DNA of 39,431 nucleotides from Neptuniibacter sp. UBA6509 (GCA_002435145.1 DJLT01000110.1:1-39431); one strand, 5' to 3'. Positions 1 to 9,472 are shown, counted from the first letter of the stretch. Notes: generated by a model from the letters alone, not told the origin. Made by a program: numbers and translations.

Positions 1-65
1 CTATTAACATAATGGATGTTTTTAAGATGCTTGATTCTCGTTATACTGCAAAGCAAAACGCCTGA
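1..65 (+). CDS. possible 3' end of an upstream gene (partial)
   Basis: One plus-strand frame is open from the window edge to a TGA at 63-65, about 20 codons, and ends 13 bases before the hinT start codon. The close spacing suggests an upstream gene co-transcribed with hinT. The visible residues are too few to recognise a family, and an open frame of this length can arise by chance. Confidence 0.3.
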   Translation, partial: INIMDVFKMLDSRYTAKQNA

Positions 66-78
66 CTGAGATAAGAAT

Positions 79-447
79 ATGGACTGTTTGTTTTGCAAAA
101 TTATTAATAAAGAGATACCCGCGCAGATCATTTATGAAGATGAGCATGTTCTCGCGTTTAATGACATAAGCCCACAGGCCCCTACTCATGCGCTTATAAT
201 TCCACGAAAACATATTTCAACACTTAACGATATTGAGTCCGGTGATGAAGCTCTTGTGGGTCATATGATAAAAACCGCTGCTGATATCGCAAAAAAAATG
301 GGTTTTGATGAAAGTGGATATCGCACAGTTTTTAATTGCAATGAAGATGGTGGCCAAACCGTTTACCACATTCATTTACACCTACTTGGTGGAAAAGCGA
401 TGGGGTGGCCTCCATACCAAGATACACTGAAGCAATCGATCACTTAA
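79..447 (+). CDS. hinT: HIT-family purine nucleoside phosphoramidase / nucleotide-binding protein HinT
   Basis: A 122-residue protein of normal length for the HINT branch of the histidine triad family. These are cytosolic homodimers that hydrolyse adenosine 5'-phosphoramidates and lysyl-AMP-type conjugates. The N-terminus has the CxFC pattern (residues 3-6) often seen in HIT proteins, and the HIT signature HIHLHLLGG lies at residues 97-105. The triad histidines are 97, 99 and 101, the last being the family's nucleophile. The gene follows a possible upstream reading frame by 13 bases and is followed by a hairpin. Family assignment is secure; the physiological substrate is not evident from sequence. 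Confidence 0.95.
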   Translation: MDCLFCKIINKEIPAQIIYEDEHVLAFNDISPQAPTHALIIPRKHISTLNDIESGDEALVGHMIKTAADIAKKMGFDESGYRTVFNCNEDGGQTVYHIHLHLLGGKAMGWPPYQDTLKQSIT

Positions 448-465
448 AGCTGCTCAGTTATGGTT

Positions 466-485
466 AAGCTTACCTATGTAAGCTT
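466..485 (+). terminator. hairpin downstream of hinT (weak terminator candidate)
   Basis: A perfect 8-bp inverted repeat, AAGCTTAC then GTAAGCTT, with a 4-base loop lies 19 bases after the hinT stop. No T-run follows on the plus strand, so intrinsic termination is uncertain. Confidence 0.35.
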
Positions 486-648
486 GCCGCCGATAAACTT
501 ATTAATAAAAGTGTAAAATAAACCCGAGCTAAAGCACCCACTTTAATAATAGCTCCCCCTTCTAAACGGCTCTGTAATTGGAAGTAGTATCCAAAGAGAA
601 TATAATTACAGTTAATAATGTAATACCACGTATAACAGAGAATAAGCG

Positions 649-2604
649 TTGCCCATGTTTAAGGAAAATCAGCAACCAAGCGACAATGATAACGGAATAG
701 AGACAAGTAAATCCTCCTATACTGCTCCCTACCGTCATCGCGGATATAAGAAAGCACTTTACGCGCTACGTGATGCACTTGATAACCAAAATGCAGTTAT
801 TCTAAAAGGTGTTGAAGGGACTGGGAAAACAACTTTAATCTCTGAACTGATGAGCGATTATCAACGCAAAGGCGTTCCTGTTATTCGCTTTAGCTCCAAA
901 TTAACTAAAGTTTCTCAATTTTATTCCCAACTTGCTGACTGCCTCGAAGTTCCTAAACATAAGAAAGACTTAATTCGTGCTCTTCGAAATACAAAAAAAG
1001 CGGGGCAATATTGCTTAGTTGTTATTGACCAAGAAGCTATAGAATCATCTGCAGATATTGCAGAGACCTTAAAACAGCTCTGCCTGACCTCCGAAACAAC
1101 GGCAAGATCCATTAAACTCGTCGTTGTACGAAAAGACTATTTAGTAATCCACACGGAAGGAACCCCCGAAGCGGATTTTCATAACTGGATAAAAACTGAA
1201 GTCACCTTAGATCCTCTTCAAACAGATGATATTGAAGGTTATATCTACTACCTTTCTGCCATCAAAGGACTACAGCCTACTCCTTATGAGATAGGCACTG
1301 ACTTTATCATGATTGAGCAGTCAGAGGGCCGTATTAGCCGCCTGAAAGCGCTTTTACTTCCCCTTATTCATAAGGATGTGATTACACAGCGAGATTTTAA
1401 TAAATCAGAAAAAGGAAACAAACCCCTCCATTCAAACCATTCTGGAGTCATTGCTTTCACTTTCATTATTATTCTCGCTATTGGCGTAGGCATTAATCAC
1501 TTTCTTTTTTCCGATACCCCCAAACCTAAAGAAGCATTAGCCGCGGCAAAAAATAACACCGTTCCTGCTGAGCAAACTGTATTCGCGGAATCTACCGCTA
1601 GCGATAATTCAAACTATATTGTGACGCCCCCGAGCATTTCGAATATAGAAAAAGCTGAATATACTGATCTACCTATTCTAGATAGCGACATAGCGGCAAA
1701 CGAACAAACGCAACTAATCGAGAAACAACTTAAGGAGCAGCTTGAAGCAACTGCTCAGATTACGTCTGAAATAAAATCTGACAACGATGTTGAAATAACT
1801 GCCTCAATCCCTGCCACTCAAACTCAGATAAAACAAACCTCTGAAGATATTTCAGCGCTCACTCAAGATGAATTCCAAACTGAGATGAAAATACGGCTGT
1901 TATTACTAGAGCAGGAACTCACAGAAGCCGTGGTTGAAAACAACCGCCTCAAAATTGCATTACTCGAGACAAAAAATGAGAAAACCACCGAGATTATCGA
2001 GAAATCTCAACAGCAACTTCCCAACGCTGCACAAAAAAACTCAGTCACTCCTGTCAACCAAAACATCATAGACTCACCGGTGGTATCAGCCACGGAGAAG
2101 ACTGAAGAGAAGACTGAAGAGAAGCAAATGGACGTTGACCGTACACAAGACTCTAACAAAGAAGCAGCGTTTAATATTACCAGTGCAGAAACAAGCGAAC
2201 CTGAAGTTAGCGTTTCAAATTCAGGCGATAAAGAAAAACCAATGAATGATCTAGAAGCAGCCTCTAACGCTATCGCTCGTTGGGAAGAGGCGTGGCAAGC
2301 ACAGAATCATGAAATCTATTCAGACAGTTATACGGCCAGCTTTAACGGCGCTTACAAAACTCACCAGCGTTGGCTAAAGAAAAGATATGACGCCCTAACC
2401 TCTCCGGGCTGGATAAAGCTGTCCCGTAGCGAGCTTACAAATATCCAACACTCCAACTCTGATATAAAGGTAGATTTTTGGATAACTTATGAAGCAGACA
2501 ATGGCTATAAAGATAAAACGTTGAAACGGCTCAGCTTGACAAAGGTTGATGGCGAATGGCTTATTAATAAAGAACAAAATTTGCAAGTTAAACCTTTCTT
2601 TTAA
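649..2604 (+). CDS. membrane-anchored AAA-type ATPase with coiled coil and C-terminal NTF2-like (Cds6-type) domain
   Basis: A 651-residue multidomain protein. Residues 30-245 form an ExeA/DamX-like AAA-type domain with Walker A GVEGTGKT at 54-61. Its Walker B-like strand is VVIDQE at 124-129, with Q where the usual catalytic E follows the D. One transmembrane helix lies at about 266-287. A long low-complexity Glu/Thr/Ser-rich linker follows, containing a heptad-like segment around 410-445. The last 110 or so residues resemble the NTF2/SnoaL-like domain found at the C-terminus of Cds6-type L,D-transpeptidase-associated proteins. Expected topology is a cytoplasmic ATPase and a periplasmic linker and tail, which would suit a cell-envelope or cell-division role; this is inference. 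The start is either TTG at 649 (GAG spaced 8 bases) or ATG at 655 (spacing 14). The gene ends at a shared terminator with the convergent PilZ gene. Confidence 0.7.
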   Translation: MPMFKENQQPSDNDNGIETSKSSYTAPYRHRGYKKALYALRDALDNQNAVILKGVEGTGKTTLISELMSDYQRKGVPVIRFSSKLTKVSQFYSQLADCLEVPKHKKDLIRALRNTKKAGQYCLVVIDQEAIESSADIAETLKQLCLTSETTARSIKLVVVRKDYLVIHTEGTPEADFHNWIKTEVTLDPLQTDDIEGYIYYLSAIKGLQPTPYEIGTDFIMIEQSEGRISRLKALLLPLIHKDVITQRDFNKSEKGNKPLHSNHSGVIAFTFIIILAIGVGINHFLFSDTPKPKEALAAAKNNTVPAEQTVFAESTASDNSNYIVTPPSISNIEKAEYTDLPILDSDIAANEQTQLIEKQLKEQLEATAQITSEIKSDNDVEITASIPATQTQIKQTSEDISALTQDEFQTEMKIRLLLLEQELTEAVVENNRLKIALLETKNEKTTEIIEKSQQQLPNAAQKNSVTPVNQNIIDSPVVSATEKTEEKTEEKQMDVDRTQDSNKEAAFNITSAETSEPEVSVSNSGDKEKPMNDLEAASNAIARWEEAWQAQNHEIYSDSYTASFNGAYKTHQRWLKKRYDALTSPGWIKLSRSELTNIQHSNSDIKVDFWITYEADNGYKDKTLKRLSLTKVDGEWLINKEQNLQVKPFF

Positions 2605-2671
2605 GCTGAAACGAAATATCACTCTAGGATAACTAAGCCGAGCAATCCCAAAGCCTCCTTTCAACTGTGAA

Positions 2672-2711
2672 AATTAAACCACCTACCACCTACACAGGCG
2701 GTGGTTTAATT
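2672..2711. terminator. bidirectional terminator between the AAA/NTF2 gene and the PilZ gene
   Basis: A perfect 12-bp stem, AATTAAACCACC at 2672-2683 with GGTGGTTTAATT at 2700-2711 and a 16-base loop, sits between two convergent genes. The right arm overlaps the PilZ stop codon (2706-2708). A/T-rich arms give short U runs in both directions. Confidence 0.6.
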
Positions 2712-3170
2712 ATGATGTGACGGAAAGTCCGCAGCATGCTTTCCGATCCACTCTAAAGCTGCTTCTTCAGAACTCAATTCACGCCCTTCACGCGTTAATA
2801 TCTCTTGACGATACTCTTCGATATAACAAACCTGTTCAACCATTCTAACGGCATAGGCCGTAGCTAGATCAGAAAACCCTATGCCAATTAAATACCGATC
2901 CCCTTCTCCTTTACACCATACGATATGACCTATCGTTTTGAACGGCGGATGATCGAGGGAGATCTCAACTTCTACAGCCTCCCCTACATTCATTAATCTA
3001 TCAGATACGCAGGACAAACCACCCGCACTGACATCACAGGTACTCACCTGCTGCGCGCCGGTTTTAGAGGAATGAGAAGATGATAGTTCGGATAAGCACT
3101 GATGGGCAGAATCAGGGCTAAAAATCTGTATGGGTATACTTGCAGGGTGTCTAATAAAACGTCGAGGCAT
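2706..3170 (-). CDS. PilZ-domain cyclic-di-GMP receptor protein
   Basis: A 154-residue protein made mainly of one PilZ domain, a family that binds cyclic-di-GMP and passes the signal to motility, surface or envelope targets. Both binding motifs are visible: the RxxxR motif (RRFIR, residues 3-7) and the DxSxxG motif (DVSAGG, residues 46-51). The intervening stretch (about 20-42) is longer and more Ser-rich than in minimal PilZ domains. A predicted helical tail follows after about residue 110. The start ATG is preceded by AGGAGA at good spacing. Downstream and upstream genes do not identify the partner. Ligand binding is well supported by the motifs; the output is unknown. Confidence 0.88.
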   Translation of the reverse strand: MPRRFIRHPASIPIQIFSPDSAHQCLSELSSSHSSKTGAQQVSTCDVSAGGLSCVSDRLMNVGEAVEVEISLDHPPFKTIGHIVWCKGEGDRYLIGIGFSDLATAYAVRMVEQVCYIEEYRQEILTREGRELSSEEAALEWIGKHAADFPSHHN

Positions 3171-3311
3171 AACAACTCTCCTCTCTACACATATTATTAA
3201 GTGTAGACCTTAAACAAAAATAGGGAGCTATTTGCTCCCTATTCACGCCCAAGTTTGAACACTCAGTCAACAATTCCTAATTAAAAGAATTCCCTGAGCG
3301 GGTATTTGTGA

Positions 3312-4346
3312 TTAACCGTTCGCAAGCAGCTCTCGCAAATCGATAATAGAAGCATTCGCTCTAGATATATAATTGGCCATAACTAATGAGTGATTAGCAA
3401 AAAGCCCAAAGCCCCCGCCGTTTAAAATAACAGGGCTCCATACCGTTTCCTGAGTCGCTTCAAGCTCTCGGATGATTTGACGTAAGCTAACTCTCGCATT
3501 CTTTTTATCCAATACAGGACCAAAATCATGTTCAATAGCTTTCAATATGTGCAACAAGGCCCATGCAGACCCACGCGCTTCATAAAACACATCATCAATT
3601 TCTAGCCAGGGCGTTTTCACTTCCGTTTCATTGGTAGCCTGAGTTGATTGCTCTGCAGCAGTATCTCCAGCCAAATCGGTATTCAATCGCTTTTGACCTA
3701 CACTGGCACTCAAACGCTGGGACAAGCTACCCAAACGCGTTTGCACATCACCTAACCAATTATTTAAGTTATCAGCGCGCGCAAAAAACTGCGCTTCAGA
3801 CTGTTCAGTATTTGCCAAAGCAAGCTGGTAGCTCACTAAGGCTTCCAAGCCTTCTTTATATTGCGATTCAGTTGACGGAATTAACCAACTATTTGAATCA
3901 AAATTCAATTGAGGCTCAGTTACCGTCAATGCAGGGTATTCAACTGACTGAGACTGTGAACGACTAAAATCTTTGCGCATTGCACGAGCGAGATCTCTAG
4001 ACTGAATCAACACCCCGTATTCCCAGTTACTTATATTATCCAACCATAAACCAGGAGGAAGTTTATCGTTGGTGATATAACCGCCCGGCTTATGAAGCAA
4101 AGTATCAACTACTCGATGCAAAGTATAAACAGAGCTATACCCTGTGGTGACTTTAACCCCTCTAGTCTCGGCATCCAATTTAGCTTCATCAACCGGCTCA
4201 AATGAATTAGGTGTGATACTCCAATAAACCCCGAGCGGTAAAGATATGACAAGCACCAACAGCACAACTGATAAAACAGCGCGGCTAATTTTACCGCCTG
4301 GCATGTTATCCCAAGAATCTAAACACCAATCGACCAAAAATCCCAT
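3312..4346 (-). CDS. DUF2333 family inner-membrane protein
   Basis: A 344-residue protein matching the gammaproteobacterial DUF2333 family, whose function is not established. It has a short cytoplasmic N-terminus, one transmembrane helix at about residues 20-42, and a long periplasmic region with a conserved-looking WLDN and WEYGVLIQSRDLARAMR segment around residues 100-125. The C-terminal part is predicted helical. Two ATGs lie 6 bases apart; I chose 4346 because GAGGG (4353-4357) is 6 bases upstream of it but abuts the first ATG at 4352. No obvious operon partner is present. Family call is fairly sure; no activity can be assigned. Confidence 0.75.
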   Translation of the reverse strand: MGFLVDWCLDSWDNMPGGKISRAVLSVVLLVLVISLPLGVYWSITPNSFEPVDEAKLDAETRGVKVTTGYSSVYTLHRVVDTLLHKPGGYITNDKLPPGLWLDNISNWEYGVLIQSRDLARAMRKDFSRSQSQSVEYPALTVTEPQLNFDSNSWLIPSTESQYKEGLEALVSYQLALANTEQSEAQFFARADNLNNWLGDVQTRLGSLSQRLSASVGQKRLNTDLAGDTAAEQSTQATNETEVKTPWLEIDDVFYEARGSAWALLHILKAIEHDFGPVLDKKNARVSLRQIIRELEATQETVWSPVILNGGGFGLFANHSLVMANYISRANASIIDLRELLANG

Positions 4347-4745
4347 GATCATCCCTCAACTAAAAAAGCGTCATTGCAGCGTTGACTGCAGTAATTACAA
4401 ATATCTCTCAGCAATAAACTGTTTATTACTCACGGTACCCACAAAAACTAGCATAGGCTTATAACTATTCTATCTTCAATCACAGCTCTCGACACCTATA
4501 GATAAGATTTTCCAGAAAAGAAGTGGATTAAAGCAGCAGGTCCAGCCTTTAAAAAAGACAAATATAGAACCCAAGTCAGTATTTAGGACAACAAAATCTG
4601 CTTTTTCTGTAGAACCACCCTAATTTACACACATCGTTTGCTATAGTGATTGAAAACGTGCGGCCATGAATAAAACTATTTTAAATACTTTACATAGACC
4701 ATATGCGCACGACTCTTCTGCAACGGACCGCAGCTAGGTAACGAA
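4347..4745. other. intergenic region between divergent genes, no feature recognised
   Basis: About 400 bases separate the DUF2333 gene (minus) from the GGDEF-EAL gene (plus), so both promoters should be here. I do not see a convincing -35/-10 pair, a long palindrome or an RNA gene. An AGG lies 9 bases before the plus-strand ATG at 4746. Confidence 0.5.
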
Positions 4746-7399
4746 ATGAGTAAAAACGAAGGCATTAAGCCACTCAAGATTCTATTTACGATTTTATCAG
4801 TCATTCTCATTTCTGCACTTGCAGTCTTCAGTTATGCCCTTTGGGAAGATGTAAAAAGCACTGAGCTAGATAAGCTCTATAAAGAAAACCAAACACTTAT
4901 TAATCAAAGCCTCTCATTCTTTGACCAACAAACACGATTGATCGTCAAAACAGTACAACCTCGCTTCATCTTCCCCAAACTACAATCCAAAGCCGTTAAT
5001 AACATATTTGATTACTTAAGCTCGGCAACAGATGAAGTTGCAGTCTACTCACTCATTGATCTACAAGGCAATACGTTACTCAGTAGAGGATAATTACCGC
5101 ACCTAAGCTATCCGAGCAAAGCAGCACAATTATTGAGCGTGTTAGAACAAGCCAAACGGCTCAGATAGGCTACCTACATAAAGCGGGGATCTTAGGGGAA
5201 TCATTTCTTCCATTTTACGTTCCGTTATTAGATAAGAATAAGGCGGTTTCGTCGATCGTGGTTGCGTTTTATCGAATACAGGGCGATAAGTCGATTATGA
5301 AAAACCTCATCACTCCTGACGGTAACACCATTTGGTTACTTGGCGAACGTGGTCAAGTTCGCCTTTCTTACCCTATACCCAGAGGGTTTGTTTCAGATCT
5401 ATTTGGCTGGCGTTTATCTACAGAAACCACTTCCACGATTCAATATAACCTTCAATCAGGGTTGACTAAACAAGGCCTAGCATTAGAAGTTAAAGGACAG
5501 CATGTTTTAGCTAATGTGGGTTATATTCCTGAATATCAGCTGATAACTTTAAATTCCCATCCCACAGGAAAGCTTTTCCATACGTGGATCGAACGCATGC
5601 AGCCCGTGGCAGCCATATTCGCACTTTTCCTATTAGCCGCACTGTTTGCTTATCGTGTTGCTCTACAAATAAGTAGCAAAATATCAGATGCGCGCCTTAA
5701 AGCAGAAGGAAATGTTCATAAGCTTTCAAAAGCAATTGAGCAAAGCCCAAACAGTGTAGTTATAACGGATAACAATTGGAGCATCGAATACGCAAATAGC
5801 CATTTTGACCTTGCTAACGCTAAGCCAAACGCAAGAGATGAAGCGAAAGGCCACAATATAATCGATTACCCTCCTTACACCGTTTTAACGAATGAGATAG
5901 ATAAAATAAGTAACGAGATCTCTACTAGTGGCAACTGGTTTGGCGAACGTAAAACTGGACACGATGGGAAATGGTACTCTTTTTCTATCAGCCACATCAC
6001 CAACCCAAATGATAAAATCACCCACTATGTCACAGTTGTACAGGATATTAGTGGCCGTAAACAAGCAGAAGCTGAGCTATTCAAGCAAGCAAACTTTGAC
6101 CCCCTTACAGGACTTCCTAACCGCCGTAGAACCAATCAAAATCTTACGAAAGAGTTACAAACCGCCTGGAAAGATAAAAAGAAAGTTGCTGTGTTATATC
6201 TTGATATAGACAACTTTAAAAACGTGAACGATACCTTCGGCCATATGGTTGGCGATCAATTATTGCAATTAGTTGCCGCAAGGTTACTTAAAAGCTGCAA
6301 AGGCAAAGCCAAAATATGTCACATAAGCGGTGATGAATTCCTTGTATACGCCACATACAGCGATAAAAAGGAGGTAACAAAGCTAGCTGATCAAATACTC
6401 AAAGATGTTGAAACTCCGGTGCTGATCGAAGGTAAGCAGATTTTCATATCGGTAAGTATCGGTATTTCACGCTACCCTGAAGACAACAATGATGTTGTGG
6501 GCTTAATCAAATTTGCTGATATAGCTCTTTTTGAATCTAAAAAATATGGTCGTAATTGCTTTAGCTTTTTCAATCACGACTTAGATCGGCGCTTAAAACG
6601 TAAACACGCCATTGAATCTGAATTGCGTACAGCATTGCAGCACAATGAAATTCAAATGGTTTACCAAAGCAAAAATGATGTGAATACAGGGCAGATCATC
6701 GGGTTTGAGGCACTTATGCGATGGAAAAGCTCCGTCCTAGGCCCGGTCAGCCCCGTAGAGTTTATCGAAATAGCTGAAGAGATAGGTGTAATTAGTGCCT
6801 TAGGAGAGTTTGCCCTCCATCAAGCCTGTAACGATCTAATAGAGTTTCAAAAGTTTAGTGACCGTATGTTACGCATGGCTGTGAACCTTTCTATCCGACA
6901 GCTAAATGATGACAGTGTTATCGATATGGTCAGCAACGCTATCAATGAAACAGGTGTTGACCCAAGTACACTTGAACTCGAAATTACAGAGAGCCTTTTA
7001 GCCGAGAACATTAATAAGCTTCTTCCTCGGTTAGAAAAACTGCTTGAGTTGGGTACCTCACTGACAATCGATGATTTTGGAACGGGCTATAGCTCATTGA
7101 GTTATCTCACCACGTTCCCAGTTTCCACCCTAAAAGTAGATCGCGCATTTGTGAAAGACATGGTTTTTAACAACAACGATGCAACCCTAACGCGTACCAT
7201 TATATCGATGGCTCACGCGTTAAAAATGAAAGTAGTTGCGGAAGGTATCGAAGACAGAGATCAGTTGGCGATGTTACAGGAATATGGCTGTGATATTGGC
7301 CAGGGGTATTTATTCAGTAAACCCATTCCTCGATCAGAGGTTATTACGCTAATTGAAACAGAAAATCTTCCAACAACCGTAGGATTTAGAACTAAATAA
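4746..7399 (+). pseudogene. membrane PAS-GGDEF-EAL cyclic-di-GMP protein interrupted by a frameshift
   Basis: Two adjacent reading frames make one protein of about 884 residues. The first (4746-5093) encodes an N-terminal transmembrane helix (about 11-31) and the start of a periplasmic sensor region. The second continues in another frame, without any stop, from 5087 to 7399. The overlap lies between a TAG at 5084-5086 (second frame) and the TAA at 5091-5093 (first frame), so one missing base at about 5085-5093 would fuse them. After the shift come a second helix (about 284-306), a PAS domain (about 320-440), a GGDEF domain with SGDEF at about 528-532 and no RxxD inhibitory site, and an EAL domain starting at about 655. 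The EAL signatures are intact (EALMRW, ELEITES, DDFGTGYSSL, EGIED). If the shift is real, the sensor and catalytic halves are separated; GTG 5258 has no well-placed ribosome binding site. A sequencing error remains possible, though no homopolymer is present. Confidence 0.8.
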
Positions 7400-7425
7400 A
7401 CGGGAAAAAAATAAAGCCCCCGTTT
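7398..7425 (+). terminator. weak hairpin after the GGDEF-EAL gene
   Basis: AAACGGG at 7398-7404 pairs with CCCGTTT at 7419-7425 around an A-rich 14-base loop, immediately after the stop codon. The following T-run is short, so this is a weak terminator candidate. Confidence 0.3.
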
Positions 7426-7510
7426 AACTTGCTTATTCATGAGTTTTAACTTGCTCGTAACGAGGGAGGCACTGAGCCTGCAAGGGTGCTGCTAAGCCCG
7501 CAAGGGTGCT
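7423..7510. repeat. two pairs of short direct repeats
   Basis: TTTAACTTGCT occurs at 7423-7433 and 7445-7455 (22-base period). GCAAGGGTGCT occurs at 7480-7490 and 7500-7510 (20-base period). Both pairs lie in the gap between the convergent GGDEF-EAL and HD-GYP genes. The roughly two-helical-turn spacing could be chance or local duplication; no function is evident. Confidence 0.5.
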
Positions 7511-7658
7511 TGTAACTGCAGCCGCAACGTAGGAATGCGATTAGAACATCAATGAAAAATGGATTTTCAAGACTGAAAATACTTACCCTTGCACTTATCC
7601 TTAGTCTGTAACCTTACCTCTCAATACATAACTGAACAGAATCCACACAAAAACAAAA

Positions 7659-9134
7659 TTAAATTCGATCCTCTGTTTCTGGGTATTGCTGACGAATATA
7701 ATTAAGATCATCCCCTTCCAATAAGGATAAGAAAACATCAACTAAACGCCTATCTAGATGAGAGCCTGAAATTCTCTTGAGTTCACTTATAGCTTCTTCA
7801 TCACTCCAAGCGTCCTTGTAACTCCTTTTTGATACGAGTGCATCAAACACATCAACAACCGCAACAATGCGAGCAGCGAGAGGAATTTCATCTCCAACCA
7901 GCCCCTTTGGATAACCCGAACCGTCAACCTTTTCATGATGGTAATGCGCTATATCTCGAGCCATATTAAAAAAGGAGCTATCACCCAATATTTTTGAACC
8001 GGCACTAGGGTGCATCCGCATAATACTCCATTCATCCTCGGTCAAAGAACCCGGTTTATTAAGAATATTATCAGGTGTCGTTATTTTCCCTACATCGTGC
8101 ATCATACTTGAATAACCAAGCCTACGAACAACCTCAGGGGATAACCCAATCGCTTTACCTAACTCTTCACAGTAAGATTTAACACGGTTGATATGGTTAC
8201 CTGTATCTAAATCTTTATAATCACAAACCAGAGCCAGCTTTTTAATGGTTTCTAAGTTTGCTTCATAGAGATCCTGCGTACGCTCCCTAATACGATCCTC
8301 TAAGCAAGCATTAATCTCATTTAATTCCTTATTCAGCCTTTGTTGCTCTTTATATAGATGTCGAGTTCTTAGATGTGACCCTACACGCGCTCTAAGCTCT
8401 TCGTGACTAAACGGCTTAGTAATATAATCATTAGCACCATCACTTAATAATTCACACAGCAACTCTTCTTGATCATGCTGGGTAACAACAATCAGCGGTA
8501 TTTGATCATAGGTTGAGCAAGAACGAACTAAATGTGTAAATTCACGTCCATCCATCTCTGGCATTTCAATATCAGTCAAAATCAAATCAATATCATCATG
8601 CTTCTGTAACTCTCGCCACGCCTCTTGTCCATTAGGGCAAAGAATTGGGCTACATCCTAACTGCTCAAGCATCTGTCCATATAATGCCAATAAAGCAAGA
8701 CTGTCCTCAGCCACTAAAACATTAAAGCGCTCACCGGAGATGTGCTGACAAAACTGCAGTGTTTCTTTACGCTGAATAACATTGTTAACACGTTCTAATA
8801 GAAAAGCCTGCGTGCAATTTTTGAGTATAAAATCAGTCACACCCGCCTGAAAACAACTACGCTTCAGTTCCATAGATCGTATGGAAGAGACAACAATAAT
8901 AGGTACTAATAAGAATTCAGATTGAGATTTTATCTTCCCGGATAATGCTACACACTCAGTATCTGGAAGTTCTGCTCCCATTAGAATTAAATCAGGAATG
9001 GAGTGACCAAGATCTTTAAGGCAGCTTTCACCCGTTTGGTGCAGCTTCACGCGATAGCCTGCGCCTTCAAGCACCGCCTTATAAAATGTCCTTATTGTTG
9101 AACTGCCATCAACCACAAATATGGTTTGCTGCAT
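7659..9134 (-). CDS. response regulator with degenerate REC, intact REC, coiled coil and HD-GYP cyclic-di-GMP phosphodiesterase
   Basis: A 491-residue cytosolic protein. Residues 1-120 fold as a receiver, but the phospho-acceptor position is Gly53 (DLILMGAELP) and the acidic pair near the N-terminus is reduced (Asp9-Gly10). Lys105 is kept, so this domain probably is not phosphorylated. Residues 137-255 form a normal receiver with Glu143/Asp144, Asp188 and Lys240. A helical linker (about 255-300) leads to an HD-GYP domain with His346-Asp347 and the GYP motif at 407-409. HD-GYP domains hydrolyse cyclic-di-GMP to pGpG or GMP. The cognate histidine kinase is not in the window. GGAG lies 9 bases before the ATG. 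Catalytic motifs look complete. Confidence 0.93.
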   Translation of the reverse strand: MQQTIFVVDGSSTIRTFYKAVLEGAGYRVKLHQTGESCLKDLGHSIPDLILMGAELPDTECVALSGKIKSQSEFLLVPIIVVSSIRSMELKRSCFQAGVTDFILKNCTQAFLLERVNNVIQRKETLQFCQHISGERFNVLVAEDSLALLALYGQMLEQLGCSPILCPNGQEAWRELQKHDDIDLILTDIEMPEMDGREFTHLVRSCSTYDQIPLIVVTQHDQEELLCELLSDGANDYITKPFSHEELRARVGSHLRTRHLYKEQQRLNKELNEINACLEDRIRERTQDLYEANLETIKKLALVCDYKDLDTGNHINRVKSYCEELGKAIGLSPEVVRRLGYSSMMHDVGKITTPDNILNKPGSLTEDEWSIMRMHPSAGSKILGDSSFFNMARDIAHYHHEKVDGSGYPKGLVGDEIPLAARIVAVVDVFDALVSKRSYKDAWSDEEAISELKRISGSHLDRRLVDVFLSLLEGDDLNYIRQQYPETEDRI

Positions 9135-9341
9135 CCTTTTACACTCCAGAAATAAAAGCCTTATTAAAAGAAGGTGATTTATAGTCTTCTTTTATAACAT
9201 CACTAATAAAAAATTCTCTACTAAACATTAGGCTACTTTAAATAAAATTCAATTATTAACTGGAATAACATATGAAATAATGCAGTAAAGCCCGCATTAA
9301 AACATCCGAAAAAATTAATATTTTCATAGTGTTACCTCCAC

Positions 9342-9355
9342 GTGATTTAGATCAG
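9342..9355. promoter_or_regulatory. FNR/Anr-type binding-site candidate upstream of pta-ackA
   Basis: GTGATTTAGATCAG carries the perfect core TGAT-N4-ATCA and matches the FNR/Anr consensus TTGAT-N4-ATCAA at all but the outer base of each half. It lies 118 bases before the pta start. A TATAGT hexamer at 9391-9396, a plausible -10, is about 35 bases downstream. The acetate overflow pathway is a sensible anaerobic target. A CRP-like reading is weaker because the right half lacks TCACA. Confidence 0.45.
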
Positions 9356-9472
9356 TGGCATTTATGCTGCATTGCGTCATAATGGAGTCATATAGTTAGG
9401 ATATCTTTTAACGTAACGCCAGTTATTCAGTATGGGTATCTACACAATACTTTTTAGGATCCCGAGGTTTTT

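Noticed and set aside
3644-3967. Open frame of 107 codons antisense to the DUF2333 gene
   Set aside because: It lies wholly inside a recognised gene on the other strand, has no ribosome binding site and no family features; it is a by-product of the coding sequence.
5080-5100. Programmed -1 ribosomal frameshift in the GGDEF-EAL gene
   Set aside because: The sequence around the overlap (AGTAGAGGATAATT) has no X XXY YYZ slippery heptamer and no clear downstream structure, so a mutation or sequence error is more likely.
7426-7658. CRISPR-like array in the repeat-containing gap
   Set aside because: Only two copies of each 11-base unit are present, with spacers of about 10 bases; this does not fit CRISPR repeats or spacers.
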